A stretch of DNA of 64,000 bases from Methylotenera sp. (GTDB taxonomy: Bacteria > Pseudomonadota > Gammaproteobacteria > Burkholderiales > Methylophilaceae): assembly GCA_030693535.1 (NCBI GenBank), contig JAUYAL010000077.1:248001-312000 (forward strand), read 5' to 3'. The position numbers and the translations under genes were made by a program. Below are positions 9,293 through 19,158 of the stretch, piece after piece. The notes beneath the pieces were generated by a model. That model was not told where the DNA came from, searched no databases, and saw only the letters and a program-made list of their open reading frames with translations. How positions within the stretch are numbered: position 1 is the stretch's first letter; each line of letters begins with the position of its first letter.

Positions 9293-9674
9293 ACTCTTAA
9301 TGTAACCAACAGAGCAAGCTCATTGTCACTTCAGAACTTTAAGATTTAGCCGGAAATTGATTACCAGCTATATTGAAATATTATAGGAGTATTGACTACA
9401 GACGCCTCAATTAATTCAAATTTTCGAGCATCCGCTTTGCGGTTTTCCTGCTTAAACCATTTCGTCGTTACATGTCGTTATTCACAAAAAGCTATTCCTT
9501 CCCAGAGATAAACTGATAAGCACTACTAAGCCAGTAAAACTGACAAGTATTAATAATATGTCAAACGTATACAGCGTCATTATTTTTTACTTGCGCCTAG
9601 CTGAGTTATCGCACCACTGTTCTAGCTTTAGCCAGTTGCTAAATGGCTTATTTTATGACGGGACAGAATTGACA
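9293..9674. other. Gene-poor stretch upstream of the antiporter
   Basis: Apart from a possible small membrane ORF (9482-9580, minus strand) I see nothing firm here. It should contain the antiporter promoter on the minus strand, but no clear -35/-10 pair stands out. Confidence 0.3.
9482..9580 (-). CDS. Possible 32-residue single-span membrane peptide
   Basis: An ATG-started frame encodes MTLYTFDILLILVSFTGL followed by a second hydrophobic run and a short basic, polar end. The whole is one predicted membrane helix with a short C-terminal tail, in the same orientation as the antiporter gene 250 bases downstream. Small membrane subunits of transporters and oxidases look like this, but I do not recognise a family and the ribosome binding site is weak. 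It could be a chance open frame. Confidence 0.25.
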   Translation of the reverse strand: MTLYTFDILLILVSFTGLVVLISLSLGRNSFL

Positions 9675-10832
9675 TTAAAATTTGCTTAGCCGCCACAGTG
9701 ATGTAATTTCAGCTTTGCGTGCGGCATGAAGTGGGTCGCTGGAGTCTAGAGTTTTGCTATGTCTAGCTTTTGTATCGGTTTTATCAATAACTTTTAATCC
9801 TGCTGAGGTAATCCAGCCGAGTAATTCTCCGCGAGTTCTTAAACCTAAAAGTTCGGCAAAGTCTGAAAGAATTAGCCAGCCCTCACCATGATTACTCAAA
9901 TGTTCAGCTAAGCCATTTAAAAATCCTTTCAACATTTTACTTTTTTCATCATAAATTGCAGATTCTAATGCTGAACTTGGGTGCGCAGGCAACCAAGGAG
10001 GATTGCAGACAATTAAATCCGCTTTTCCATATTCCGACTTTGGGTAAAGATTAGCTTCAACTAATGAGACATTGGGTTTTAGACCTAACAAATTGATATT
10101 TTTAAGCGCGCAATCCAAGGCGCGGTGTGAGTTGTCGGTGGCGACAATTTTAGTTACGCCACGATTGGCGAGTATAGCGGCAATCACACCAGTGCCAGTG
10201 CCGACATCAAAGGCTAAGTTACAAGGTGTGGGCAATGGCGTGACGTCGACTAAATCTAGGTACTCACCACGAATTGGTGAAAAAACACCATAGCTTGGGA
10301 ATATTTTATTATTGATGACGCTAATATCTACCCCATTTTTACTCCATTCGTATGCGCCAATTAAACCTAAAATTTCACGTAATGACACCACAATAGTTTG
10401 TGTACTTTTTCCGTATGCATGCTCACAAGCAGCTTTCACATCAGGCGCGCGTCGTAGGTTGATGTTATAGCCAACATTTAATTCAATGACCAGCATGCCC
10501 AAAATACGTGCTTTTTGAGATTGTGATTGGCGGTGCAAATGAAATGCCTCAAGCAAAGTAGCTGCTGGTGGCTTTGGTTTTTTTCCTGGGCGGTCAATTC
10601 TACGGGATAGCGCTTGCATCAGCATTTTGGCATTTTGAAAATCACCACGCCATAGTAGGGCAGTGCCTTCGCAACAAAGTTTGTAAGCATCGTCAGCTTT
10701 GGTGGTGTCGTCAGCAATTTGGACACGCTTAGGCACTGGTGCGGCATTTTCTGAATGCCATAAACCGGTTTTTGTTTTATTGGCTTCTTGCCAGTTGATA
10801 TTGTTGCTTACGATTTGGGGTGTTGGGTTCAA
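9675..10832 (-). CDS. Class I SAM-dependent methyltransferase (MTS/HemK-like)
   Basis: The 385-residue protein has an N-terminal region of about 180 residues without a recognised motif, then a Rossmann methyltransferase domain. The SAM-binding motif FDVGTGTGVIAAILANRG is near residue 205 and the catalytic NPPW tetrapeptide (VCNPPWLP) is near 277. NPPW/NPPY marks enzymes that methylate a planar amide or amine nitrogen such as Gln in PrmB/PrmC or guanine/adenine in rRNA (RlmG/RsmC). It follows prmB by 8 bases, so it is the last gene of the same operon. The start codon is TTG at 10832. Its substrate cannot be told from the sequence. Confidence 0.75.
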   Translation of the reverse strand: MNPTPQIVSNNINWQEANKTKTGLWHSENAAPVPKRVQIADDTTKADDAYKLCCEGTALLWRGDFQNAKMLMQALSRRIDRPGKKPKPPAATLLEAFHLHRQSQSQKARILGMLVIELNVGYNINLRRAPDVKAACEHAYGKSTQTIVVSLREILGLIGAYEWSKNGVDISVINNKIFPSYGVFSPIRGEYLDLVDVTPLPTPCNLAFDVGTGTGVIAAILANRGVTKIVATDNSHRALDCALKNINLLGLKPNVSLVEANLYPKSEYGKADLIVCNPPWLPAHPSSALESAIYDEKSKMLKGFLNGLAEHLSNHGEGWLILSDFAELLGLRTRGELLGWITSAGLKVIDKTDTKARHSKTLDSSDPLHAARKAEITSLWRLSKF

Positions 10833-10840
10833 AATGATGC

Positions 10841-11746
10841 CTATATAAGCTGAGACTTAGTGAGTAAAAATACAAATTCATTGCCTGATGAAACTTCTAG
10901 CCAGGTAAATATCATGTTTGGATATGCAGCTTCTAATGCATCACGATTATGGCCGATTTCAACAATCAATATTCCATCATCATTTAAGTAGTTTGCTGCT
11001 TCTCGCAAAATAGTGTGTGTATGGTCAAGGCCTGCAACACCGCTACCCAGTGCAAGTTGTGGTTCATTCTGATATTCAGCGGGTAGATTCGCCATTGATG
11101 GCGCATCGACGTAAGGCGGGTTGCTGATGATTAAATCATATTTTTTGCCTTTAAGTGCTGTGAACATGTCAGACTTAACGGCTGTAACTTGATCTTGCAA
11201 GCTGTAGTTTGCAATATTGATGTTGGCGACATCAATAGCATCTTGTGAAATATCAATGACATCTACTTTTGCATTTGGAAATACGCTGGCAAGCAATATG
11301 CCCAAGCAGCCACTGCCAGTGCAAAGATCAGCCGCACTTTCTACCATTTCTGGGAACTCAATCCATGTGCTTAAGCCGTCAGCTAAAAGCTCTGCAATAA
11401 ATGAGCGAGGAATAAGCACGCGTTCATCAACGTAAAATTTCAAACCTTGCAACCAAGCTTCTTTTAACAGATATGCAGTTGGTGTATGTTTTCCAATGCG
11501 CTGTTCGATAAAGTCAGCAAGTTTGCAGCGTTCAGTTGATGTGATGCGCGCATCTAAAAAGTTATCGAGAGTATCCAATGGCAGATGCAATCCGCTCATG
11601 ATAAGCCAAACTGCTTCATCGTAAGCGTTATCTGTGCCATGACCGTAAAATATGTCAGATGCTTCGAATCGGCTTACAGCGTAGCGTATCCAGTCACGAA
11701 TAGTAATTAGCTCATTAGATGCTAATATTTGTATATTGTTTGCCAT
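10841..11746 (-). CDS. prmB: Ribosomal protein uL3 N5-glutamine methyltransferase
   Basis: PrmB methylates a glutamine of ribosomal protein L3. The 301-residue length matches the family. The SAM motif DLCTGSGCLGI is near residue 140 and the catalytic NPPY (IISNPPYVDAPSMANLPAEY) is near 209; the segment after NPPY, with E-Y-Q-x-E-P, is the PrmB-type substrate loop, distinct from PrmC. The gene sits 8 bases after dapE and 8 bases before a second methyltransferase. PrmC is the nearest alternative, but that one normally lies next to prfA. Confidence 0.9.
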   Translation of the reverse strand: MANNIQILASNELITIRDWIRYAVSRFEASDIFYGHGTDNAYDEAVWLIMSGLHLPLDTLDNFLDARITSTERCKLADFIEQRIGKHTPTAYLLKEAWLQGLKFYVDERVLIPRSFIAELLADGLSTWIEFPEMVESAADLCTGSGCLGILLASVFPNAKVDVIDISQDAIDVANINIANYSLQDQVTAVKSDMFTALKGKKYDLIISNPPYVDAPSMANLPAEYQNEPQLALGSGVAGLDHTHTILREAANYLNDDGILIVEIGHNRDALEAAYPNMIFTWLEVSSGNEFVFLLTKSQLI

Positions 11747-11754
11747 GGAGTTCT

Positions 11755-12891
11755 TTATTTAAGTAGTTTCTGCATCGTTAGTTTGTAAGTTTCTTTCAGT
11801 GGCTCAATATCTGCTATACCAACACATTCGTTGAGTTTATGAATAGTCGCATTCAATGGGCCGAATTCAATCACCTGTTTACAGATGTCTGCAATAAAGC
11901 GCCCATCAGATGTACCGCCAGTGGTCGATAATTCAGGGCTTACACCAAATGCTTGCTGAATCGATTCTGTAATTGCTACAACTAAGTTGCCGCGAGGCGT
12001 AATATAGGAAGGGGAATGTTCCCAATCTAAGTCATATTCCAGTTTATGATTATCTAAAATTTTATGTACGCGCAGCTTAAGGTTGTCCTCTGTACTTGCG
12101 GTACAGTATCTAAAGTTAAATAAAATTTCCACCTCGCCTGGCACGACATTGGTTGCCCCTGTACCGCCATTCATATTAGATATTTGCCATGAAGTAGGCG
12201 GGAAGTATTCATTACCAGTATCCCAAACAGTATCAACCATGTCTTTAATGGCAGGAGCCACCAAATGGATCGGATTTTTGACTAAATGTGGGTAGGCAAT
12301 ATGTCCTTGTACACCTTTGACTGTAAGCTTGCCAGATAGCGAACCACGACGACCATTCTTAATCATGTCGCCAACTACTTTATTGCTGGTAGGTTCACCA
12401 ACGATGCAATAATCAATCAGTTCTCCACGTGCTTTCAATGCTTCAACGACTTTAACGGTACCATTTACTGCAATGCCTTCTTCATCTGAGGTAATTAGTA
12501 AGCCAATTGAGCCTGCATGATTTGGATTTTCTGCGATAAACTCTTCAATACTGGTAATAAAAGCAGCAAGTGACGTTTTCATATCAGCTGCACCGCGCGC
12601 ATAAAGCATACCGTCTTTAATTGTCGGCTCAAATGGCAGAGTGTGCCATTTCTCTAGTGGTCCAGTAGGCACAACATCAGTGTGCCCTGCAAATACAAGT
12701 AACGGGCTAGATGACCCTCGTCTAGCATAGAGGTTATCAACATCGCCAAAACGCATACGTTCAATTTTAAAGTCTAGTGGTTCAAGGCGCGAAATCATTA
12801 ATTCCTGACAGCCTGCATCTAAAGGCGTATTGGATTGACGTTTGAGTAAATTAATTGCAAGGCTTAATGTTTCGCTGTTTGAGTTTGTCAT
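11755..12891 (-). CDS. dapE: Succinyl-diaminopimelate desuccinylase
   Basis: DapE hydrolyses N-succinyl-L,L-diaminopimelate in the succinylase branch of lysine and peptidoglycan precursor synthesis. At 378 residues it has the normal M20 length. The di-zinc site is complete: [11 protein letters not shown] near residue 68, the bridging Asp in ADMKTSLA near 100, the catalytic SDEEG near 134, and GEPTS near 163, closely matching E. coli numbering. [14 protein letters not shown] and [10 protein letters not shown] are further signatures. It overlaps the Spx/ArsC-like gene by 4 bases. DapD, which makes the succinylated pathway intermediate, is encoded 3 kb upstream on the same strand. Confidence 0.96.
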   Translation of the reverse strand: MTNSNSETLSLAINLLKRQSNTPLDAGCQELMISRLEPLDFKIERMRFGDVDNLYARRGSSSPLLVFAGHTDVVPTGPLEKWHTLPFEPTIKDGMLYARGAADMKTSLAAFITSIEEFIAENPNHAGSIGLLITSDEEGIAVNGTVKVVEALKARGELIDYCIVGEPTSNKVVGDMIKNGRRGSLSGKLTVKGVQGHIAYPHLVKNPIHLVAPAIKDMVDTVWDTGNEYFPPTSWQISNMNGGTGATNVVPGEVEILFNFRYCTASTEDNLKLRVHKILDNHKLEYDLDWEHSPSYITPRGNLVVAITESIQQAFGVSPELSTTGGTSDGRFIADICKQVIEFGPLNATIHKLNECVGIADIEPLKETYKLTMQKLLK

Positions 12892-13232
12892 AGTAGTTCT
12901 TTATAGGCGGCCTCAGTAAATCCTAAACAGAGGATTTCTCCATCTTTCACCATCACTGGGCGCTTGATGACGGAAGGTTTTTCTAGCATTAAATTAATTG
13001 CAGACTTAGCATCAATCACTGCCAATTTTTCAGTATCGGATAAGCTTCGCCAAGTCATTCCCGAACGGTTAATCAGTTTTTCCCACGGCATTTGATTTAA
13101 CCAGCTTTCAAGCAAAACTTGGTTAATAGTGTTTTTCTTGACATCGTAAAATTCATAGGCCACATTGTTATTACTTAGCCAGTCCCGAGCTTTTTTGACT
13201 GTACTACAGTTGGGAATCCCGAATAGTTGCAT
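12888..13232 (-). CDS. Spx/MgsR/ArsC-family protein (YffB-like)
   Basis: This 114-residue thioredoxin-fold protein belongs to the ArsC/Spx superfamily. The active-site cysteine is Cys9 in [15 protein letters not shown], and the family ending [17 protein letters not shown] is present. Its sequence is of the YffB type, which in E. coli also lies directly in front of dapE; here the two overlap by 4 bases. Arsenate reductase activity is not supported: the arginine triad is incomplete and no ars genes are near. A glutathione-dependent redox role has been proposed for YffB, but the real function is open. Confidence 0.85.
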   Translation of the reverse strand: MQLFGIPNCSTVKKARDWLSNNNVAYEFYDVKKNTINQVLLESWLNQMPWEKLINRSGMTWRSLSDTEKLAVIDAKSAINLMLEKPSVIKRPVMVKDGEILCLGFTEAAYKELL

Positions 13233-13414
13233 AAGAATAGAATTCTCGATTGACGTTTTATGCCATCGCTTTAATTAAAGCTGTATTTTAACAGTATTAC
13301 AGTAAAGTGCAGAAATTATGCTTTTGAGATGATGGCAAAATAGGGACATTGTAGATATGGATTAAATTTGTTGTTTTATGTGATTCTTGCTGTAGCGTTT
13401 AATAATTAGCTAGT

Positions 13415-15523
13415 CTAATAATGCTTAATATCTCTTATAAAAAACTGCCCAGTTTCTTCATAGCGAGCACTCAGATTCTTTAGTAAGTTGATGAGTCTTT
13501 CTTCAGGCAGAGGCCGTGATATTAAGAAGCCTTGCATTTGGTCACAGCCTAGCTCGGCAAGCGCCTTACGTTGACCTTCAGTTTCAACGCCTTCTGCGAC
13601 TACATTTAACTCAAGCACATGAGCAAGCTCAATCACGGCTTGAACAATCCCACGTGTTTTATGATTGCTATCTATATCTGCAGTAAATGCAGGGTCAAGT
13701 TTCAACTCATTTACCTGCCAGTTTTGCAGATTAGTGATGCTTGATGAGAATGTACCAAAGTCATCAATAGCAATCCTAATGCCAGCTTCTTTAAAGCGGG
13801 CCAACTGATTGCTGAATTGTGTCTGGTTTTTAAGTGCGGCAGATTCAGTTAAATCAAAAATCAGACTAGATGTTGGTAAGTCAAACCGTTTAAGCATATG
13901 AGTAACATCAGTAACAAAACCTGTATTGGCAATTTGATTATGTGACAAATTGATTGAGATATCAAAAGGGATATGCAGGTAATTTAACTGATGTAAAGTG
14001 CGGCAACTTTCTTCAATAACCCAGTCACTAATGGCATAACTTAAACCAAATCTGTCAGCTGCATGCATGAAGTCGGCAGGATGTAATAGTCCTCTCACTG
14101 GATGCTGCCAACGTAATAAAGCTTCAGCTCCGACAGGCTCCCTCGTCACACTATCAATTTTTATTTGAAAATATAACTGTAGTTCATCATTTGCCAGTGC
14201 ATTTTTTAAATCATATTGAATCTCAAGTAACTGATCTGTGGCCAAAGCAATTTCAGCATCGAAGAATCTAAATTGATTTTTACCATCTTTTTTTGCCCGA
14301 TACATTGCGATATCTGCCGCACTGATAAGTTGCTCAATGCTCACTCCAATTGTATGCATGGCAACACCAATTGAAACTGAGAGATTCATCTCAGAGTTGT
14401 TGATTAAGCATGATGCGCGCACAGAGCTAACCATACGCTCAGCGACAGCAATGTAGTCTTCAGTGCTTTCCACACCTTCAATAATTGCTATAAATTCATC
14501 TCCACCAATACGGGCAACTTCATCACAGCCACGCACTGCCGAGACTAATCTAGAAGCAATTTTTTGTAAAATTTGGTCACCTACTTTATGGCCTAATGTG
14601 TCGTTAATTTGCTTGAAATTATCGACATCAATAAACGCTACAGCAAGGCCGGTACCGCTACGCTCACATCTTTTAGTTGCAGATTCTAAATGTTGCATTA
14701 GTGCTCTGCGGTTTGGTAATTGTGTCAGCGTGTCTAGTAGTGCTTGTTGGCTAATTTCTTTTAAATCTTCCTTTTTAAACAGGTTGAACTTAAACGTATC
14801 GTAGCCTAATTTATCGTAAAAAATGGCGATAATAAATAACACTAAAAATACGCAGATTAGCCCTAGCGCAACGGTTATGCCCAATAGGGTGCTGTTAAAA
14901 TGAAGAGGCGTGCTACTGATAGCATTGAGTGGGATTTCAATAGTTGCCTTGTATATTAGATGAACGCTAGTGATTGCCAATGAAATGAAAATAGCGAATA
15001 TAGATTTTGTAACTGACGGATATTCACCTGAATAATTTTTAAGCCAAAACAAAATCATGATGACTATAGTAGTGGCAGCTATAGAAACTATGATAGCTAG
15101 CAGGCTTATGTTCGGTGAAAATGAGACTGCTGGCAGAATTTTCATTGAGAGAATACTTAAAGCGAACATGACGAAAGCGATGACGCCAGCTAAAACTCCG
15201 CCAACTGATAAAGATTTTATAGGGAGTGTTTTTTGACTGGATACATGTAAAATTATTATTGCAAATATAAAGGCAGCAAGCCATGACAAGAAAACATAAG
15301 CCAGTTCATAACCTGCTGACTGAACCACTGGGAAAGCGAGTAAATTAAGAAATTGAATGGCCCACAGCCCAGTTCCTACGGTGAGCGCACTGTAAGTAAT
15401 CAAAAAACTTCTCTCGTCAGCCTGAGATTTATATAGTTTGCTGACCGCAGAAAATGTCAGCAATATTGCAAAATAGCCAAGCAGTATTGATATTGCAATT
15501 AATTTTATATTGTAATGATTCAT
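13415..15523 (-). CDS. Membrane GGDEF-EAL protein with degenerate MHYT-like sensor
   Basis: The 702-residue protein should make and/or degrade cyclic di-GMP at the inner membrane. The first 240 residues carry about seven hydrophobic helices arranged like an MHYT sensor, but the hallmark tripeptides are changed (WAIQF where WSMHF is normal; only SVHLI keeps the histidine). The diguanylate cyclase domain has an intact GGDEF at residues 340-344 and an inhibitory-site RGCD five residues earlier. The EAL domain starts at about 467 and keeps the catalytic set seen in active phosphodiesterases: EALLRW, INLS, DLTES, IDDFG, LKLD, AEGVE and QGF. It lies alone between dapD and the dapE operon. Confidence 0.88.
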   Translation of the reverse strand: MNHYNIKLIAISILLGYFAILLTFSAVSKLYKSQADERSFLITYSALTVGTGLWAIQFLNLLAFPVVQSAGYELAYVFLSWLAAFIFAIIILHVSSQKTLPIKSLSVGGVLAGVIAFVMFALSILSMKILPAVSFSPNISLLAIIVSIAATTIVIMILFWLKNYSGEYPSVTKSIFAIFISLAITSVHLIYKATIEIPLNAISSTPLHFNSTLLGITVALGLICVFLVLFIIAIFYDKLGYDTFKFNLFKKEDLKEISQQALLDTLTQLPNRRALMQHLESATKRCERSGTGLAVAFIDVDNFKQINDTLGHKVGDQILQKIASRLVSAVRGCDEVARIGGDEFIAIIEGVESTEDYIAVAERMVSSVRASCLINNSEMNLSVSIGVAMHTIGVSIEQLISAADIAMYRAKKDGKNQFRFFDAEIALATDQLLEIQYDLKNALANDELQLYFQIKIDSVTREPVGAEALLRWQHPVRGLLHPADFMHAADRFGLSYAISDWVIEESCRTLHQLNYLHIPFDISINLSHNQIANTGFVTDVTHMLKRFDLPTSSLIFDLTESAALKNQTQFSNQLARFKEAGIRIAIDDFGTFSSSITNLQNWQVNELKLDPAFTADIDSNHKTRGIVQAVIELAHVLELNVVAEGVETEGQRKALAELGCDQMQGFLISRPLPEERLINLLKNLSARYEETGQFFIRDIKHY

Positions 15524-15624
15524 TTTCTTTAGCTTGCCTAATACTCAGTTGGATAGGACAAGTTCTTTTAAGTTAGATGAATGAAGTTAATGCAAACTTT
15601 ATGCCATTTAATTTTACGGGCATG

Positions 15625-15663
15625 AAAAAGGCCGCAGAAGCATGGCAATGCTTACTTGCGGCC
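15625..15663 (-). terminator. Intrinsic terminator after dapD
   Basis: Read on the minus strand, a long hairpin with GGCCGCA/TGCGGCC outer arms and AAGCA/TGCTT inner arms is followed directly by five T. It lies 110 bases beyond the dapD stop. A seven-T run also occurs about 11 bases outside the hairpin on the plus side, but no plus-strand gene needs it. Confidence 0.6.
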
Positions 15664-15773
15664 CACTTAGAGATGTTTTTTTAGTTAAATAAACATTGCA
15701 TGCACGACAACCATACTGTCGAAATTACGACAGTTTGGCGTTGTAAAATCATTTAATAACAAGCTAAAGGCAT

Positions 15774-16601
15774 TCAAATGCCACGTAATAATTCGTTAAT
15801 ACCGACTTTACCGAGTGTTTTTTCATCTACTTTTTTAACAATGACTGCGCAATACAAACTATAACTCCCGTCTTTAGAAGGCAAGTTTCCTGAAACAACT
15901 ACTGAGCCAGAGGGAATGCGGCCGTAAGTGACGCTACCTGTTTCACGATCATAAATTTTAGTTGATTGCCCAATGTAAACACCCATAGAGATAACGCAGT
16001 TGTCTTCCACGATGACACCTTCAACTACTTCAGAACGAGCACCGATAAAGCAGTTATCGCCAATGATGGTTGGACCAGCTTGAACAGGTTCTAGAACACC
16101 ACCAATACCTACGCCACCGGATAAGTGAACGTTTTTACCAATTTGCGCACAAGAACCAACAGTTGCCCAAGCATCAACCATCGTACCATCACCTACATAG
16201 GCGCCAATATTGACAAATGAAGGTAACAGCACTGCATTTTTGCCAATAAATGAGCCACGACGAACCATCGCATTTGGTACAACTCGGAACCCACCAGACT
16301 TAAAGTCCTCTTCTGTGTAATTGGCAAATTTTGGTGGTACTTTATCAAAAAACTTAGTACAACCCCCATTAAGTAAGATGTTGTCATCAAGGCGGAATGA
16401 AAGCAACACAGCCTTTTTAAGCCATTGATGTGTTTCCCAGTTTTGTGTATTACCAATACGCGATGCAACACGCAAAACGCCTGAATCAAGATCTGCAATC
16501 ACATTGGCAATAGCTTCTTTTAATTCAGGGCTAGCATTGGTTGGGTTGATGTTTGCGCGGTCTTCAAATGCGGCTTCAATGATATTTTGTAGATGGCTCA
16601 T
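15774..16601 (-). CDS. dapD: 2,3,4,5-tetrahydropyridine-2,6-dicarboxylate N-succinyltransferase
   Basis: DapD transfers succinyl from succinyl-CoA to tetrahydrodipicolinate, the committing step of the succinylase lysine/DAP pathway. The 275-residue length equals that of the E. coli enzyme. The N-terminal helical domain is followed from about residue 105 by a left-handed beta-helix of hexapeptide repeats ([20 protein letters not shown] and similar), with the family segment [16 protein letters not shown] near 165. Trimeric cytoplasmic enzyme. The gene stands alone between kup and the GGDEF-EAL gene and is followed by a hairpin terminator. Confidence 0.96.
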   Translation of the reverse strand: MSHLQNIIEAAFEDRANINPTNASPELKEAIANVIADLDSGVLRVASRIGNTQNWETHQWLKKAVLLSFRLDDNILLNGGCTKFFDKVPPKFANYTEEDFKSGGFRVVPNAMVRRGSFIGKNAVLLPSFVNIGAYVGDGTMVDAWATVGSCAQIGKNVHLSGGVGIGGVLEPVQAGPTIIGDNCFIGARSEVVEGVIVEDNCVISMGVYIGQSTKIYDRETGSVTYGRIPSGSVVVSGNLPSKDGSYSLYCAVIVKKVDEKTLGKVGINELLRGI

Positions 16602-16636
16602 GATAATGTAAATAAGATTCCAAAATTAAAGAACGT

Positions 16637-16661
16637 AAAAAAGGTAAAAAGCCATTTTACC
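16637..16661 (-). terminator. Intrinsic terminator after kup
   Basis: On the minus strand GGTAAAA and TTTTACC arms form a hairpin that is followed directly by six T. It lies about 50 bases after the kup stop and before the dapD start, separating the two transcripts. Confidence 0.5.
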
Positions 16662-16709
16662 CTAATCAAGCAAAGTTATCCTAAGCTAATCCATATTTTG
16701 AACTTGTGT

Positions 16710-18593
16710 CTAAATTTTTAATTGTGAGCCCAATTCAACCACGCGGTTAGGTGGCAGTTTGAATTGATTTGTAATTGTTTCAGCGCTTCTAAATAAGCCG
16801 ATAAAGATTTTTTTACGCCATAAAGCCATGCCTGATTTATTGCTGGCAATTAGAATCTCTTTTCCTACAAAGTATGAAGTGTCCATTGCATCTAACAGTA
16901 AGCCTTGCTCGGCACACATTGCCAAATCTCTCGGTAAATCAGGCTCGTCCTTAAATCCATAGCGGATAGTAACTCGATAAAATTCGTAAGGTAAATGTTC
17001 TACTGATACACGCTCTTCATCAGAGCTATGTGGAAAGTCTAAAAATTTAACAGTGAGCAGTACCATTTTTTCATGTAGCACTTTGTTATGTTTTAGATTG
17101 TGTAACATGGCATGCGGCACACCCTCTTGGTTGGGTGTCATAAATAATGCCGTTCCAGAGACACGAGTTGGCGGATGAGCGCCAACGGCATCAATGAAAG
17201 GTTCAAGTTCCATAGCTTCATTTTTAAGTCTTGCATAAACCATGGCTCGCCCAGTTTTCCAAGTAAGCATTAATGTAAAAATCACGATACCAATTACTAA
17301 TGGTACCCATCCGCCATCAGGTATTTTCAGGATATTGGCGCTAAAAAATGCAACATCAACGACTAAAAACATTCCGACTAATAAGCCTGTGCGTAATTTA
17401 CTCCAGCCCCAAATGTGATGAAATACAATGCCTGCTAGCAAGGTGGTAATGATCATGTCGCCTGTAACGGCAATACCATAGGCTGCAGCCAAATTTCCAG
17501 ATGACTTAAAGCTAAGAACTAGTACCATCACACCTATCATTAAACCCCAGTTGACGCGAGGCATGTAGATTTGACCTTCTTGACTCTCGGAAGTATGTTC
17601 AACGTGCATGCGAGGTAAGTAGCCTAATTGCAGCGCTTGGCGAGATACCGAAAATGCGCCTGTAATTACTGCTTGAGATGCAATAACGGCGGCTAGTGTA
17701 GCTAATATAATTAGAGGAAAAAGCATCCATTCGGGTGCTAATAAATAAAATGGATTTTTAACACTTTCAGGATGTTGCAATATAAGCGCACCTTGCCCGA
17801 AGTAATTAAGTATTAATGAAGGTAACACGAAGCCAAACCAAGCCAAACGAATCGGGAAGCGGCCAAAATGGCCCATATCGGCATATAAAGCTTCAGCACC
17901 TGTGACAGACAAAACAACTGCACCCAGCGCCACAAATGCTATCCATGGACTTACAATAAAGAAATTTACGGCGTAGATAGGGTTAAGTGCATGCAAAATA
18001 GTAGGATTTTCCATAATGCCTAAAACGCCTAAAACAGCCAAAGTGCCAAACCAGAGTAACATAATTGGACCAAAAAAAGCACCGACTAATGCGGTGCCTT
18101 TGCTTTGTGCCCAAAATAAAATGAATAGAATGGCTAATGTGATTGGCAAAATCATCGGGTGCAGAGCGGGTGCCGCTAACTCTAAGCCTTCAACTGCAGA
18201 TAGAACAGAAATGGCGGGGGTAATCATGCCGTCAGCATAAAACATACAGGCCCCCAAAATACCTAACAGCATAATCGTATGCTGCTTCTTTAAATTACCA
18301 GCGGCATTATGGCTGGCCAACGCAAGTAAAGCCATAATGCCACCCTCACCACGGTTATCTGCTCGCATAATAAAGGCCACATACTTCACTGATACAACCA
18401 TGATTAGCGCCCAAACAATAAGCGATAAAATTCCATACATGTTAACTTCAGTGAGAGGGACGGGGTGGACGCCTACAGAAAATACCTCTTTCATTGTGTA
18501 AAGCGGGCTCGTACCAATGTCGCCAAATACCACGCCTAGCGCGGCAAGTGTGATAGCGGAAAGTTTTGTTTTATTGCCAGTAGGAGATGACAT
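16710..18593 (-). CDS. kup: Low-affinity potassium transporter Kup
   Basis: Kup is a K+/H+ symporter of the HAK/KUP/KT family in the inner membrane. The 627-residue protein has about 12 membrane helices in its first 430 residues and a cytosolic C-terminal region of about 190 residues. Family signatures are FGDIGTSPLYTMKEVF near residue 24, NRGEGGIMALLALA near 80, YADGMITPAISVLSAVEG near 118 and GTALFMTPNQEGVP near 475. The length matches E. coli Kup (622). It is monocistronic, with a terminator downstream. Confidence 0.96.
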   Translation of the reverse strand: MSSPTGNKTKLSAITLAALGVVFGDIGTSPLYTMKEVFSVGVHPVPLTEVNMYGILSLIVWALIMVVSVKYVAFIMRADNRGEGGIMALLALASHNAAGNLKKQHTIMLLGILGACMFYADGMITPAISVLSAVEGLELAAPALHPMILPITLAILFILFWAQSKGTALVGAFFGPIMLLWFGTLAVLGVLGIMENPTILHALNPIYAVNFFIVSPWIAFVALGAVVLSVTGAEALYADMGHFGRFPIRLAWFGFVLPSLILNYFGQGALILQHPESVKNPFYLLAPEWMLFPLIILATLAAVIASQAVITGAFSVSRQALQLGYLPRMHVEHTSESQEGQIYMPRVNWGLMIGVMVLVLSFKSSGNLAAAYGIAVTGDMIITTLLAGIVFHHIWGWSKLRTGLLVGMFLVVDVAFFSANILKIPDGGWVPLVIGIVIFTLMLTWKTGRAMVYARLKNEAMELEPFIDAVGAHPPTRVSGTALFMTPNQEGVPHAMLHNLKHNKVLHEKMVLLTVKFLDFPHSSDEERVSVEHLPYEFYRVTIRYGFKDEPDLPRDLAMCAEQGLLLDAMDTSYFVGKEILIASNKSGMALWRKKIFIGLFRSAETITNQFKLPPNRVVELGSQLKI

Positions 18594-19158
18594 TAAAATG
18601 ACAAGTTAATTTAGTGAGAGCGCCATTATCAATCAATTTAAATATTAATCCAAAAGATTTATAGCTAAATTTTAATAATAACGATGCTAAACTTAAGCTT
18701 CTCGCGCCATTCAATTGTTCATAATCTGACAGTGTTGTATTAATTTTACCTTGCTATTATCGTTTTAGATTAACTATATCTGAATGTATTAGCAAATATT
18801 ACATACGCCATAGTAGGTTTTTTTATGTGGATATGTTTACCCTATTAATAATGTAAATTATTGTAAAAAAATAGATGTAATTTCTCTCAATAAAACAATT
18901 GCTTATTGATTCAAGCTAATATGCTATATAGAATCCAATCTAGTTAAAATTAAGTTAAATTAGATGTACTCTTTTTTACAAGTGTGCGCTTTTAATGAAA
19001 ATATTTAGATGTGTAAAGGTTGGTGCGAATTAAACTTGGCATGAGTTTTGCAATCGATTAACGCAAAAGCATCAACAGTTAAAGTGCTTGCTTAAAATAG
19101 AATCTATTTTTAAGTATTTGAGCGAACGCTAAATTTATAAAATTTCAGGAAGTAAAAT
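18594..19158. other. AT-rich divergent intergenic region
   Basis: This 565-base region separates the divergent kup and TolC-OmpA genes. It is strongly AT-rich and holds no supportable open frame. The one clear signal is a sigma54-type promoter at 19036-19052. The rest should carry the kup promoter and, if the sigma54 site is real, upstream activator sites, which I could not identify. Confidence 0.5.
19036..19052 (+). promoter_or_regulatory. Sigma54-type (-24/-12) promoter
   Basis: TTGGCATG-AGTT-TTGCA matches the RpoN consensus TGGCACG-N4-TTGCW with one change, and the GG and GC doublets are exactly 10 bases apart as required. It lies 107 bases before the TTG start of the TolC-OmpA gene and points toward it, giving a predicted transcript start near 19064. 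Confidence 0.55.

Noticed and set aside
12888..13232. Arsenate reductase
   Set aside because: Only the fold and one cysteine agree; no ars operon is near, and the dapE pairing indicates the YffB-like group.
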